Source: Roseovarius sp. 217 (lineage in GTDB: Bacteria; Pseudomonadota; Alphaproteobacteria; Rhodobacterales; Rhodobacteraceae). From it: a DNA stretch of 64,000 nucleotides. The translations under genes were made by a program, and so were the position numbers. The notes beneath the pieces are model-generated. The model did not search any database. It was given only the letters and a program-made list of their open reading frames with translations, and was not told where the DNA came from. Shown one piece after another: positions 29,670 through 39,198 of the stretch. How positions within the stretch are numbered: the stretch's first letter is position 1; each line of letters starts with the position of its first letter. The stretch lies in contig NZ_CH902584.1 of assembly GCF_000152845.1 (NCBI RefSeq), positions 1,246,479 to 1,310,478 of the forward strand, read 5' to 3'.

Positions 29670-29927
29670 ATGCAACCAGTCGAAATCTATACGTCGCCGC
29701 TCTGCGGTTTTTGTCATTCTGCCAAACGCCTCTTGCAAAAGAAGGGCGTGAACTTTTCTGAGATCAATGTTTTGGCTCAGCCTGCGCGCAAATCCGAGAT
29801 GTTGAAACGGGCAAACGGGCGGCATACCGTGCCGCAGATCTTCATTGGCAGCACCCATGTCGGGGGCTGTGATGAGCTCTATGCGCTGGATCAGGCGGGC
29901 AAGCTTGATGTGCTTCTGCGCGGGTGA
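29670..29927 (+). CDS. grxC: Glutaredoxin 3 family protein
   Basis: A small thiol oxidoreductase of 85 residues. The active site is C12-Gly-Phe-C15 (CGFC) instead of the usual CPYC. The glutathione-binding motif TVPQIFI and GGCDEL are intact. The stop overlaps the GTG start of the amidase gene (GTGA). The unusual dipeptide between the cysteines may alter redox potential; that is inference. Confidence 0.93.
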   Translation: MQPVEIYTSPLCGFCHSAKRLLQKKGVNFSEINVLAQPARKSEMLKRANGRHTVPQIFIGSTHVGGCDELYALDQAGKLDVLLRG

Positions 29928-30763
29928 GGATGATGCGCACGGCCCTTCTTCAGCTCAACAGCAGCGATGATCCAGAGGCAAATCTGGCGATCACGCGGGC
30001 GATGATGGATGCGGCAATTGCGGATGGTGCCACATTTATTCTGACCCCAGAGGTCACGAATTGTGTCTCGGGCAGCCGCGCGCATCAGAAATCCGTGCTG
30101 CATCCGGAAGAGAGCGATCCGACGCTGGCGGTCCTCCGCTCGCGCGCGGCTGAGGTCAGTGTCTGGCTCTTGATCGGGTCCCTCGCGCTCAAGACCGACG
30201 ATCCTGATGGGCGCTTTGCCAACCGCTCCTTTCTGATCGGACCGGACGGCGGCATTGTCGCGCGCTATGACAAGATTCACATGTTCGATGTGGATGTCAG
30301 CCCCGAGGAGACCTATCGCGAATCGGATGGGTTTCGCCCCGGAGACCGCGCGGTTCTGGCCGATATGCCGCTGGGCAAGCTGGGCCTGACGATCTGTTAC
30401 GATATTCGCTTTCCGCACCTGCATCGCCGTTTGGCACAGGCGGGCGCGACTATTCTCACGGTTCCAGCGGCGTTTTCCCATGTCACCGGGGCCGCGCATT
30501 GGGAGGTGCTGTTGCGCGCCCGCGCAATTGAAACCGGGTGTTTCGTGCTGGCCCCGGCGCAAACCGGCACACATGCCGCTACAAGCGGCCGAACGCGTCA
30601 GACCCATGGTCATAGTCTGGTTGTAGCCCCTTGGGGTGAGGTTTTGGCCGATGGCGGCACGGAGCCGGGCATCGTGACGGTTGATCTTGACCCCGATGCG
30701 GTGGCACAAGCGCGCAGGCGCGTGCCTTCGCTGCGCCATGATCGAGCGTTTGACGGGCCCTGA
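29924..30763 (+). CDS. Carbon-nitrogen hydrolase, Nit1/Nit2-like (probable deaminated glutathione amidase)
   Basis: The nitrilase-superfamily triad is E43 (LTPEVTN), K117 (YDKIHMFDVDV) and C158 (LTICYDIRFP), numbered from GTG 29924; ATG 29930 or 29933 are also possible starts. HMFDVDV and the RAIETGCFV region match the Nit1 branch, whose members hydrolyse deaminated glutathione. Coupling to a glutaredoxin gene by a four-base overlap supports a role in glutathione repair. The exact substrate is inferred. Confidence 0.88.
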   Translation: MRMMRTALLQLNSSDDPEANLAITRAMMDAAIADGATFILTPEVTNCVSGSRAHQKSVLHPEESDPTLAVLRSRAAEVSVWLLIGSLALKTDDPDGRFANRSFLIGPDGGIVARYDKIHMFDVDVSPEETYRESDGFRPGDRAVLADMPLGKLGLTICYDIRFPHLHRRLAQAGATILTVPAAFSHVTGAAHWEVLLRARAIETGCFVLAPAQTGTHAATSGRTRQTHGHSLVVAPWGEVLADGGTEPGIVTVDLDPDAVAQARRRVPSLRHDRAFDGP

Positions 30764-31213
30764 ATGACTGACACGACCAGCAATTCCCTCGCCGTGGCGC
30801 TCTTTAGCGAGATTCTCACGAATGAGCAGTTGATTCGAAATCGGCTGACGCGGGTTTTGCCCAAGGGCATGGAAATTTCGCATTTCTCGGTGCTCAACCA
30901 TCTGGCACGGATTGGCGACGAGCGCAGTCCGGCGCAGTTGGCTAAAAGCTTTCATGTGACGCGTGGGGCGATGACCAACACGCTGTCTAAACTGGAATGG
31001 GCGGGGTATGTGCATATCCGCCCCGATTGGGACGATGCGCGGCGCAAGATGGTGGCGATCAGCCCCTCGGGCCGTCAGGCGCGCGATGCCGCTATGGCGG
31101 CGATCACCCCGATGGTGTCAGACCTGATTCGCGATCTGGGCGAGGACCGCGTGCGCGCCAGCCTGCCGGTGTTGCGCGAATTGCGGGCGCGGCTGGAGCC
31201 GCCAGGAACCTGA
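30764..31213 (+). CDS. MarR family transcriptional regulator
   Basis: A 149-residue winged-helix regulator: ISHFSVLNHLARIGDERSP, recognition helix HVTRGAMTNTLSKLEWAGYV, and wing RPDWDDARRKMVAISPSG. Its ATG directly follows the stop of the amidase gene, so it is the third gene of grxC-amidase-marR. The ligand is unknown. No inverted repeat operator was identified before grxC. It converges with ubiG with no gap. Confidence 0.9.
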   Translation: MTDTTSNSLAVALFSEILTNEQLIRNRLTRVLPKGMEISHFSVLNHLARIGDERSPAQLAKSFHVTRGAMTNTLSKLEWAGYVHIRPDWDDARRKMVAISPSGRQARDAAMAAITPMVSDLIRDLGEDRVRASLPVLRELRARLEPPGT

Positions 31214-31960
31214 TCAACCGGGCTTGACGCTCGCGGTCACGTAGTTGACGCTCATATCCCTGTCCGAGAGACGCCAGCCCCAAGTGATCGGGTTGAACAC
31301 GAAGCCCTTGCGGTCCACCGGCTCGAATCCGGCGTTGCGCAAGAGATCGAAAAGCTCGTCCGGGGTGATGAACTTGGTCCAATCATGGGTGCCCTTGGGC
31401 AGCCAGCGCATAATATATTCGGCCCCAACGATGGCCATGGCATAGCTTTTGGGGTTGCGGTTGATGGTCGAGCAGATATGCAGCCCGCCCGGCTTTAAAA
31501 GCTGCTGGCAGGCCGTTAGATAGGTCTGCGGATCGGCCACATGCTCGACCACTTCCATGTTCAGCACGGTGTCGAATTGTTCGCCCGCCGCTGCCAGATC
31601 CTCGGCCGTGGTGTGGCGATAGTCGATGTCGAGGCCGGATTGCGCGGCATGGACCTGGGCGACGGGAATGTTGCGGGGGGCGGCATCGGCGCCGACCACG
31701 GTGGCGCCCAAACGCGCCATCGGCTCGCTCAAGAGGCCGCCACCGCAGCCAATATCGAGCAGGCGCAGCCCGGCGAAGGGTGCCTTGTCGCGCAGGTCAC
31801 GGTCGAATTCCGCCGCGATCTGGGCGGTGATATAATCTAGGCGACAGGGGTTGAGCATGTGCAGGGGCTTGAATTTCCCGTTCGGGTCCCACCATTCAGC
31901 GGCCATCGCCTCGAACTTGGCAACCTCGGTGGGATCAATCGTGCTCTGAGCGGCTTGCAT
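31214..31960 (-). CDS. ubiG: Ubiquinone biosynthesis O-methyltransferase UbiG
   Basis: UbiG catalyses both O-methylations in ubiquinone synthesis. The N-terminal [19 protein letters not shown] is a family hallmark, motif I is [16 protein letters not shown], and FLYKD-type membrane segments give way to [12 protein letters not shown] and [12 protein letters not shown] 31960 is preferred (GGAGAG just upstream), giving 248 residues; ATG 31972 is possible. It converges with marR and diverges from the aminopeptidase gene. Confidence 0.96.
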   Translation of the reverse strand: MQAAQSTIDPTEVAKFEAMAAEWWDPNGKFKPLHMLNPCRLDYITAQIAAEFDRDLRDKAPFAGLRLLDIGCGGGLLSEPMARLGATVVGADAAPRNIPVAQVHAAQSGLDIDYRHTTAEDLAAAGEQFDTVLNMEVVEHVADPQTYLTACQQLLKPGGLHICSTINRNPKSYAMAIVGAEYIMRWLPKGTHDWTKFITPDELFDLLRNAGFEPVDRKGFVFNPITWGWRLSDRDMSVNYVTASVKPG

Positions 31961-32008
31961 TCTGCTCTCCATATGCTCTTTTGGTCTCGCGGCTTATATA
32001 GGACATCC

Positions 32009-32986
32009 ATGGACAAATTCTCAGGCCAAAAGAGCGCAGTGCAATATCTTCATCCCCCGGTCGAGCCCTTTGACCGGCAAATGCTGGATGTGGGAGATGG
32101 GCACAGCGTCTATATGGAGCAATCGGGCCGCCCCGATGGCCTTCCGGTGATCGTGCTGCATGGTGGGCCGGGGGGCGGGTGCAGCCCGGCGATGCGGCGT
32201 TACTTTGATCCGGCGGTCTATCGGATCATCCTGTTCGATCAACGCGGCTGTGGTCGGTCGCGCCCGCATGCCAGTGTCGAGGCAAATACAACCTGGCATC
32301 TGGTGGCCGATATAGAGCATATTCGCGCGAAGCTCGGTATCGAGCGATGGATCGTCTTTGGCGGAAGTTGGGGGGCGACGCTGGCCCTTATCTATGGGCA
32401 GAGCCATCCTGATCGAGTCTTGCATCTGGTTCTGCGCGGTGTGTTCACAATGACCGAGGCTGAATTGCACTGGTTCTACGGGGGCGGGGCCGGATCATTC
32501 TGGCCTGAAACCTGGGCGCGGTTCGTGGAGTTGATCCCGGAAGAGGAACGGGATGACCTGATCGCCGCATATCATCGGCGTCTTTTCTCTGGCAATCTCA
32601 GTGAAGAGGTCGCCTTTGCCAAGGCATGGTCCGCATGGGAGAACGCCTTGGCAACTGTGCATTCTACCGGCGTCGGTGGTGACAGCCCCGCCGATTATGC
32701 GCGCGCCTTTGCCCGGCTCGAGAATCACTATTTTACGCATCGCGGATTTCTGGACTACGATGGGCAGATCCTCGACCGGATGGGTCGGATAGGACACATT
32801 CCCGGCACGATCGTGCAGGGGCGCTATGATATGATCTGTCCTCCTGTGACGGCGCATCGATTGGCCGAGCGCTGGCCAAAGTCTGATTTGCGGATGATCC
32901 CGGTGGCGGGGCATGCCCTGTCAGAGCCGGGGATCAGTGCCGAGCTTGTGGGCGTGATGCAGAAGCTTGCCCGCATCGCACGGTAG
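32009..32986 (+). CDS. pip: Proline iminopeptidase
   Basis: An alpha/beta-hydrolase that removes N-terminal proline from peptides. The oxyanion motif is HGGPGGG, the nucleophile elbow FGGSWGATLAL, and FDQRGCGRSRPHA is diagnostic of the family; the C-terminal histidine lies in VAGHALSEPG. ATG 32009 gives 325 residues, close to family length. It precedes zapE by 4 bp and is probably co-transcribed. Confidence 0.94.
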   Translation: MDKFSGQKSAVQYLHPPVEPFDRQMLDVGDGHSVYMEQSGRPDGLPVIVLHGGPGGGCSPAMRRYFDPAVYRIILFDQRGCGRSRPHASVEANTTWHLVADIEHIRAKLGIERWIVFGGSWGATLALIYGQSHPDRVLHLVLRGVFTMTEAELHWFYGGGAGSFWPETWARFVELIPEEERDDLIAAYHRRLFSGNLSEEVAFAKAWSAWENALATVHSTGVGGDSPADYARAFARLENHYFTHRGFLDYDGQILDRMGRIGHIPGTIVQGRYDMICPPVTAHRLAERWPKSDLRMIPVAGHALSEPGISAELVGVMQKLARIAR

Positions 32987-32990
32987 GTTG

Positions 32991-34052
32991 ATGGAATCCC
33001 TGCCTGATCTCTACGCCCGCCTCGTGGCTGATGGCACATTGACCCGTGATCCGGCGCAAGAGGCACTTTTGCCCGAATTTGAGCGGATGCGTGTCGCCGT
33101 GGCCGAGTTGCCGAGGAAGGGCTGGTTTCGCCGTTCGGCAGAGCCACCCAAGGGCCTCTATATCTGGGGCGGGGTTGGGCGTGGGAAATCCATGCTGATG
33201 GACCTCTTTGTTGAAACGCTGGAGGTGCCGAGCAGGCGCGTGCATTTTCACGCCTTCATGCAGGAAATCCATGCAGGACTGCATGCTGCGCGGGCCCGGA
33301 ATGAGCAGGATGCGCTGGCCCCGGTGGCGGCTGATGTTGCCAAATCGGTCCGCCTATTGGCGTTTGATGAAATGCAGATCACTGACATCACCGATGCGAT
33401 GATCGTGGGGCGACTCTTTGAGGCTCTGTTTGCGGCAGGCGTTGTGGTGGTCACAACCTCAAACCGCCTGCCCGACGATCTTTACAAAAACGGGCTCAAC
33501 CGACAGCTGTTTCTACCGTTTATCGACCTGTTGAAAGAGCGGATGGTCATTCACGAAATGGTCAGCCCCACTGATTACCGGCAAGATCGCCTGACAGGCA
33601 GCCCAAGCTACTTTAGCCCGATCAATTCAGAGAGTCGGGCTGAGATAGAGACGATTTGGCAGGATCTGACAGGGGCGCGCGGCAGGCCACATACGATCAT
33701 CGTCAACAAACGGGCGGTGGAAATTCCGGCGTTTCACAATGGCGTGGCGCGGGCCACATTCTATGATCTCTGCGGCAATCCTCTGGGTCCGGCGGATTAT
33801 CTGGCTTTGGCCGCGGCGGCGCGGGTATTGATCCTAGAGAATATCCCGCAAATGGGGCGCAGCAATTTCAACGAAGCCAAGCGCTTTGTCACATTGATCG
33901 ACTCTCTGTATGAGGCTCGCGTGCGGCTGATCTGTTCGGCGGCGGCGGTGCCGGAATATCTCTATATCGAGGGAGAGGGATCGTTCGAGTTCGAGCGCAC
34001 CGCCAGCCGAATGCGGGAAATGCAGTCCGAAGGCTGGGGCAGGGAGGATTAG
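32991..34052 (+). CDS. zapE: Cell division protein ZapE (AFG1-like AAA+ ATPase)
   Basis: AFG1/ZapE ATPases affect Z-ring stability in bacteria and mitochondrial protein quality in eukaryotes. Walker A is GGVGRGKSMLMDLF, Walker B region LAFDEMQITD, and sensor 1 VVTTSNRLPDDLYKNGLNR is the family signature. The 353 residues from ATG 32991 match expected length. In many alphaproteobacteria this gene sits near mdh and the suc genes; that is not the case here. It overlaps the convergent ABC gene by 4 bp. Confidence 0.94.
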   Translation: MESLPDLYARLVADGTLTRDPAQEALLPEFERMRVAVAELPRKGWFRRSAEPPKGLYIWGGVGRGKSMLMDLFVETLEVPSRRVHFHAFMQEIHAGLHAARARNEQDALAPVAADVAKSVRLLAFDEMQITDITDAMIVGRLFEALFAAGVVVVTTSNRLPDDLYKNGLNRQLFLPFIDLLKERMVIHEMVSPTDYRQDRLTGSPSYFSPINSESRAEIETIWQDLTGARGRPHTIIVNKRAVEIPAFHNGVARATFYDLCGNPLGPADYLALAAAARVLILENIPQMGRSNFNEAKRFVTLIDSLYEARVRLICSAAAVPEYLYIEGEGSFEFERTASRMREMQSEGWGRED

Positions 34053-35011
34053 CGGCTCCGCGTCAGCTCCAGGAAAACATCCTGTAGATCCGCCTGTTCG
34101 GTTTTCACATCGCGAATGCTGATACCGGCGGCATGAACGGCGGCGAGCACCTCTTCGGCGGAGGTGGCACCGGATTTATAGGTGATCACCAGCGCACCAT
34201 CGCCACGTTTCGTGACCGTCAGACCCTCAGCATGCGGCAGGGTTGCAAGCGGCTTGTCGGGTTGAATGATCATCGTTTTGTGATCGAGCCTGCCCAAGAG
34301 ATTGGCGGTGCTGTCGCGTGCTACCACCTCTCCGAGATTGATAATGGCGATTTCGTCACACATTTCCTCGGCCTCTTCGAGGTAATGCGTGGTCAGGATG
34401 ATCGTCATTCCCTGCCGGTTCAGTTGCCGGACATTCTCCCACAACATCTGTCGCAGTTCGATGTCTACGCCTGCGGTTGGTTCGTCGAGAACAAGAATAT
34501 GTGGATGATGCACCAGCGCCTTGCCCAGAAGCAGCCGACGGCGCATGCCGCCTGAGAGGGTACGGGCATAGGCTTCGGCCTTATCTTCCAGCCCAACCAA
34601 TCGTAAAATCTCGTCGCTGCGCCGCTCGCGGCGGGGGACGCCGTAAAGCCCCGCCTGCACTTCGAGCGCGCCGCGCGGGGTGAAGAAGGGATCAAGGTTC
34701 AATTCCTGCGGCATCACCCCAATAGAGGCGCGGCTCTGACGGGGGTTGCGATCCTGATCAAATCCCCAGATCGTCACCTGACCGGCAGTCTTGACCACAA
34801 GCCCGGCCAGAATGTTGATCAGTGTCGATTTGCCCGCACCATTTGGCCCCAAGAGACCAAAGACAGACCCCTGAGGGATATCGAGATCAATCCCCTTGAG
34901 AGCCAGTTTCTCTGGGCTATTGCGACTGCCGCCGTAGATCTTTGTCAGTCCGCGGATTTCAATGGCATTTGCCGCCATGCTGCTCTTGCCCCTTGGCTCG
35001 TGTTCACTCAT
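34049..35011 (-). CDS. ABC transporter ATP-binding protein (ABC-2 exporter type)
   Basis: Complete ATPase: Walker [11 protein letters not shown]-loop [11 protein letters not shown], signature [15 protein letters not shown], Walker [13 protein letters not shown] and switch HYLEEAEEM. The sequence is of the CcmA/YadG multidrug-type family paired with ABC-2 permeases. No permease gene adjoins it, so the partner must be elsewhere. The start may be ATG 35011 or ATG 34978; neither has a clear ribosome site. About 320 residues including a C-terminal domain of ~85. Confidence 0.9.
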   Translation of the reverse strand: MSEHEPRGKSSMAANAIEIRGLTKIYGGSRNSPEKLALKGIDLDIPQGSVFGLLGPNGAGKSTLINILAGLVVKTAGQVTIWGFDQDRNPRQSRASIGVMPQELNLDPFFTPRGALEVQAGLYGVPRRERRSDEILRLVGLEDKAEAYARTLSGGMRRRLLLGKALVHHPHILVLDEPTAGVDIELRQMLWENVRQLNRQGMTIILTTHYLEEAEEMCDEIAIINLGEVVARDSTANLLGRLDHKTMIIQPDKPLATLPHAEGLTVTKRGDGALVITYKSGATSAEEVLAAVHAAGISIRDVKTEQADLQDVFLELTRSR

Positions 35012-35052
35012 ATTCGGACCTAGTGGAAAGCACGGCAAAAGGAAACGCCTCG

Positions 35053-35232
35053 ATGGTCACGCAAGCCCCGGAAACCCGCATTGTTGACAGTCATCGTGTC
35101 GCTTGCGACGGGGGTGAGGGCGCGCTGGGCCATCCCCGCGTCTGGCTGCAAATCCCGCATGAGACGGGGTTTGTCGAGTGCCCCTATTGTGATGCCAAGC
35201 TGGTCCACAAGGAGTTCGAGGGCAAGGCCTGA
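35053..35232 (+). CDS. Small zinc-finger (zf-CHCC) protein, NDUFS6-like
   Basis: A 59-residue protein with the CHCC pattern: Cys in [16 protein letters not shown], the GH pair, and CPYC near the C-terminus. This matches the family of mitochondrial complex I subunit NDUFS6, widespread in alphaproteobacteria. An AAAGGA box precedes ATG 35053. Its 3' end overlaps the convergent guaD reading frame by 49 bp. Confidence 0.85.
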   Translation: MVTQAPETRIVDSHRVACDGGEGALGHPRVWLQIPHETGFVECPYCDAKLVHKEFEGKA

Positions 35233-36605
35233 CGTTCCCGAACTGTCCCTTGCGCATGCTGCGGAAGCCTTCGATGCCGGCGCGAGAGCCGTTGTTCGGC
35301 TGCCGTTTCCAGAACCGATTTGGCGGCAACTCCGGCGATATAGACCTCCTCGACGGCGCGGTCGTCTCCCATCATCTGTAACACGAAGAGTTCCTCTGCA
35401 AGGGTGTCTGCGCGGTCCATGCGCAGAGCCATGGCCGATGTGCTGCGTGCGTTCAACACGACGATATCTGCCTCTGTTCCCGGTTCCAGCGTCCCAATCC
35501 TGTCTTCCAGCCCGAGCACGCAGGCATTGCCCCGGGTGATCCAGTGAAAGGCCTGAAGTGGATGCAGCGCATGCCCCCGCAATTGCAACACCTTGTAGCC
35601 TTCGTTGAGGGTCTGAAGCATGGAATAACTGGTCCCGGCACCGACATCGGTGGCGATCCCGTTCGTGATTCCGCGCGCGCGGAGTCCCGCATCGTCAAAG
35701 AGCCCACTGCCCAGAAACAGGTTAGAGGTTGGACAGAAGATTGGATGCGCCCCGGTCTCTGCGAGGGATGCGATTTCGCGCTCCTCAAGGTGGATCGCGT
35801 GGCCAAGCAGCGTCTTAGGTCCGAGCAGGCCGAACGACCCATACACGTCGAGATAGTCGCGGGCGTTTGGATAGAGCTGTGCGGTATAGGCGATTTCGTC
35901 CTTGTTCTCGGAAAGATGGGTCTGAATATGGCAGTCTGGATTTTCGCGCGCGAGTACCTGCGCCATCTCCATCTGCTCCGGCGTCGACGTGATCGCGAAG
36001 CGCGGTGAAAGCACATAGCCATTCCGGCCCTTGCCATGCCAGTCGGTGATCAGCGCCTTGCTGTCGTCATAGCCGCTTTGCGGCGTGTCGCGCAGCCCGT
36101 CAGGCGCATTGCGATCCATCAGAACCTTGCCGCCAAGCATCCGCATGTTGCGCCGCGTGGCTTCGGCGAAGAACGCCTCTGCCGAGGTTTTGTGCACCGA
36201 GCAGAAGGCGACAGCGGTGGTGGTGCCATGGGTGATCACCTGATCAAAGAACGCCGCCGCCATGGCATCGCTATGCGCGCCAGAGGCGAAACGGGTTTCT
36301 TCCGGGAAGGTGTAATTGTTGAGCCAGTCCAGAAGTTGCGCACCCCAAGAGGCGATCACCTGAATCTGCGGAAAATGGATATGCAGGTCAATGAACCCAG
36401 CCATCATCAGGTGCGGGCGGTGATCTATCACCGGCACGCCCTCGGACTGTGCGCTCACTTCGGTGAACTGGCCCATCTGCTTGATGAAGCCGTCCTCAAT
36501 CAGCAATCCCGCATCCTCGAGATAGGTATAGGCCCGGTCATCGTCGGCGCTTTGCGGCGCGCGGTGGAAGGTCAACAGGCGGCCGCGAAGCAAGGTCTTT
36601 GTCAT
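35184..36605 (-). CDS. guaD: Guanine deaminase
   Basis: GuaD converts guanine to xanthine. The metal-dependent amidohydrolase residues are in [31 protein letters not shown] and [12 protein letters not shown]. From ATG 36605 it has 473 residues, about 35 more than usual. The extra residues are a basic tail after [10 protein letters not shown] that runs antisense into the zinc-finger gene, suggesting a lost stop codon or frameshift in the ancestor. It is the last gene of the leftward run xdhA-xdhB-xdhC-permease-guaD and feeds xanthine to xanthine dehydrogenase. Confidence 0.94.
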   Translation of the reverse strand: MTKTLLRGRLLTFHRAPQSADDDRAYTYLEDAGLLIEDGFIKQMGQFTEVSAQSEGVPVIDHRPHLMMAGFIDLHIHFPQIQVIASWGAQLLDWLNNYTFPEETRFASGAHSDAMAAAFFDQVITHGTTTAVAFCSVHKTSAEAFFAEATRRNMRMLGGKVLMDRNAPDGLRDTPQSGYDDSKALITDWHGKGRNGYVLSPRFAITSTPEQMEMAQVLARENPDCHIQTHLSENKDEIAYTAQLYPNARDYLDVYGSFGLLGPKTLLGHAIHLEEREIASLAETGAHPIFCPTSNLFLGSGLFDDAGLRARGITNGIATDVGAGTSYSMLQTLNEGYKVLQLRGHALHPLQAFHWITRGNACVLGLEDRIGTLEPGTEADIVVLNARSTSAMALRMDRADTLAEELFVLQMMGDDRAVEEVYIAGVAAKSVLETAAEQRLSRRHRRLPQHAQGTVRERQALPSNSLWTSLASQ

Positions 36606-36668
36606 GGCAGGTCTCATTATGCGAAGGAAGGTTATGGGGGCGGCCAAACGGCCGCACCCCGCTCTGGG

Positions 36669-38270
36669 TCACGCCTGTCGTGCTGGCGTGTCGTGGTCGA
36701 TCATGTCAGGCTCATCGGGGACGATGATCCGATGTAGCAAATCCTCTTTGGGCGCGAGCGCCGGGTAGATGGAGAGGAACGCGCCGATGATCAGATAGCC
36801 CGTCGTGATCCCGTCAAGCTGTGGCATTTGCAGGGTGTGAGAATGGATCACCCCGACAGAACTGAGCGCCGCAGCCGCGATGGCAAACGCTCCAGCCATC
36901 CGAAAGCGCGCATCAATCACGTCCGCCACGATGGCCCCCCAGACCAAACCGGTGATGATCGCCCCTTGGCTGAGCGCCAGATGACCCTCGAAATGCGCCC
37001 CCTCCATGAGCATCGCGGCGGTGAGGTTCTCGTCGCCCAGCGCGGGCAGGCCCTCGACTCCGGTGCTGCGCAGCGCGTTCATGAGCGAGCCCCATTTCAC
37101 CACCAGGAAGCCAGAAATATGCGGCAGGATCGCAAAGGTCACTGCGGCCATATGCATGGGCTTGACCGCCCAGGCCGTGTTGGTGATCAGGCTCACCGAA
37201 ACAAAGACCAGCACAGGCGCGGCAGCAGCAAGCGGGATCAACGCCGCGAGAAAAGAGAGAAAGCCAAGAAACGCTGCTGCCCCAATGACGAAGGCCACGC
37301 CGACGATATACCCGGCATGGGCGTCGAGACGCTTGTACGCGGGATGGCCGATATAGACCGTGGTCGGAAAGGGCGAGCCGAACACCGCACCGATCATCGT
37401 ACCCACGCCATCTGTGATCTGACAGAGCCCAACCGGATAGCTGTCTCCGGCGGCTTCGGCGGATTCAACGTTGTTCATTGTCTCGATGAAATTGTAGATC
37501 TGCACCGGAATCAGTACGAGGAACAACTCGGGATTGGCGAAGAGATACTGTACCCCGACAATCAGGTCGCCGAAATAGGGCAAAGGCGGGTAAAAGCCCA
37601 CACCGCTCAGGTCGATGCGGGACTCGCCCAAGAAAATCCCGATTACGGTGCCGACAACAATGGCCACCAGACCCGCGGGGACGTTGCCCGGCAAGCGAAA
37701 GCGCCCGATCAACCCCCAGAGGATGAACAAGAGCGCGGCAAAGCCGATCACCGGATGCTCGAAAATCTCGGCCAGCGGCACGGAGCCGATGAACACCAGC
37801 GCAATGCCGCAAAGCGTACCCAGCATTCCGGCACGTGGGGTGATCCGCTTGAGAAACGGGCCGACAATGGCCCCCATTGCCGCGACGATACCTCCGATGA
37901 AGCCCGCCCCGATTCCGACTTGCCAAGCCAGCAGTGGATCCTGCGTGGCCCAATAGATCGGCCCGATCACGCCAAAGAGATAGACGAACATCACCGGCGT
38001 CGAGATGCCGTAAGGCAGCGCGGTGACATCCTTTTGTTGTTTCTGAGCCGTCCATTTTGCGAGCCAGGTGTACACCGCAACGCCGGCCAGAATGGCGATT
38101 GCCGCGCCGGGCACGATCCGTCCAAAGACGATCTCTGCGGGCATCTGGAACACGAACTGACAGATCCCAGACAGGATCAGCAGGTTGACGAGATTGTCTG
38201 TAAAAAGTGCCCAGAAGGCACTAAAATCGCTGCTCGTGAACAGCTTGTAGTTGTAACTCCTCCCGTCCAT
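36669..38270 (-). CDS. NCS2-type purine (xanthine/uracil family) permease
   Basis: A 533-residue membrane protein with 12-14 hydrophobic segments. Sequence signatures are TALPYGISTPVMFVYLFGVI and TMNNVESAEAAGDSYPVGLC, the latter resembling the QTNGV-like substrate motif of the superfamily. GGAGGAGACC before ATG 38270 gives an excellent ribosome site. Its place between xdhC and guaD indicates uptake of a purine such as xanthine, guanine or urate; which one is not certain. Confidence 0.88.
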   Translation of the reverse strand: MDGRSYNYKLFTSSDFSAFWALFTDNLVNLLILSGICQFVFQMPAEIVFGRIVPGAAIAILAGVAVYTWLAKWTAQKQQKDVTALPYGISTPVMFVYLFGVIGPIYWATQDPLLAWQVGIGAGFIGGIVAAMGAIVGPFLKRITPRAGMLGTLCGIALVFIGSVPLAEIFEHPVIGFAALLFILWGLIGRFRLPGNVPAGLVAIVVGTVIGIFLGESRIDLSGVGFYPPLPYFGDLIVGVQYLFANPELFLVLIPVQIYNFIETMNNVESAEAAGDSYPVGLCQITDGVGTMIGAVFGSPFPTTVYIGHPAYKRLDAHAGYIVGVAFVIGAAAFLGFLSFLAALIPLAAAAPVLVFVSVSLITNTAWAVKPMHMAAVTFAILPHISGFLVVKWGSLMNALRSTGVEGLPALGDENLTAAMLMEGAHFEGHLALSQGAIITGLVWGAIVADVIDARFRMAGAFAIAAAALSSVGVIHSHTLQMPQLDGITTGYLIIGAFLSIYPALAPKEDLLHRIIVPDEPDMIDHDTPARQA

Positions 38271-38313
38271 GACGGTCTCCTCCTCTGATAGGACCGGCCC
38301 AGCCTGACGACTG

Positions 38314-39195
38314 TCAGGCCAATTTCCCCTCCCGGTCGTCCTTGTGCCCCAAATGGGGCGCATCCTTGGCCCCGGCGGGGGCGATCGCGGCAGTGTCAGA
38401 GGTCAATTCAGCGATCACCTCGGCCACCACGAAGGCGGCGATGACGCTGGGCCGCTTGTCGCGGCTACCGCGTGCCCCGATGGGGCAATTCAGATCGTCG
38501 ATGGGTTGTCCGTCACAATGCCGCTGCGCCCATTTCCCAAACTTGGCGCGCTTGCTGGCTGAGCCGATCATGCCGATATAGGCTGCATCGCCCCGGCTCA
38601 GCGCTGCGGCTGTCAGCAGGAAATCAAGGCCGTGATCATGGGTCAGAACGATATAGGCGCTTCCCGCTGGCGCGGTGGCAATCGCGGCTTCAGGCAGGAC
38701 ACTCACTTGCATCTCCACCGCTGCAGTGCAGAGCGCTATCTCTTCGGGGCGCGTGTCGATGAGCAGGCAGCGCACCGGCAAGTGCTGAAATTGGTTGGCG
38801 AGCGCCCGTCCGACATGGCCGGCGCCCAAAACATAGACATGTGGGAGGGCTGCATCACGCTGAGTTACCCGCTCCTCGGCGGCGCGCTTATCAGAGAGCC
38901 GCATGCGGTTGAGCCCAAGCTCGACACGCCCGCCGCAACATTGCCCGATCTCGGGACCAAGAGGCAGATCGAGTGCCTTGGTCAGGACATCTTCGCGCAG
39001 CATCGCGCGGGCCGCGTCGATGGCGCGAAACTCCATCTGCCCGCCGCCAATCGTGCCCCAGAGTGCATTGGCGGCGACAAACATCTCGGTTCCCTCATTC
39101 CGAGGGGACGAGCCGCGCACCCGTGTCAGAACAACCCGGATGACCGAGACCTGAGCGGCGAAAAATGCACGCAGCGAAGGGGCGGAAGCGGCCAT
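38314..39195 (-). CDS. xdhC: Xanthine dehydrogenase accessory protein XdhC
   Basis: XdhC binds molybdenum cofactor, supports its sulfuration and inserts it into XdhB. Visible are the N-terminal RVRGSSPRNEGTEMFV, GTIGGGQMEFRAI, a Rossmann-like VLGAGHVGRALA, LTHDHGLDFLLT and the C-terminal IGARGSRDKRPSVIAAFVVAE. 293 residues. It follows xdhB with a 3-bp gap and precedes the permease. Confidence 0.94.
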   Translation of the reverse strand: MAASAPSLRAFFAAQVSVIRVVLTRVRGSSPRNEGTEMFVAANALWGTIGGGQMEFRAIDAARAMLREDVLTKALDLPLGPEIGQCCGGRVELGLNRMRLSDKRAAEERVTQRDAALPHVYVLGAGHVGRALANQFQHLPVRCLLIDTRPEEIALCTAAVEMQVSVLPEAAIATAPAGSAYIVLTHDHGLDFLLTAAALSRGDAAYIGMIGSASKRAKFGKWAQRHCDGQPIDDLNCPIGARGSRDKRPSVIAAFVVAEVIAELTSDTAAIAPAGAKDAPHLGHKDDREGKLA

Positions 39196-39198
39196 GGC

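Noticed and set aside
36828..38288. 486-codon plus-strand frame opposite the purine permease
   Set aside because: Antisense to a clear multi-helix permease; very rich in Arg, His, Gln and Asp, as expected from reverse-strand translation.
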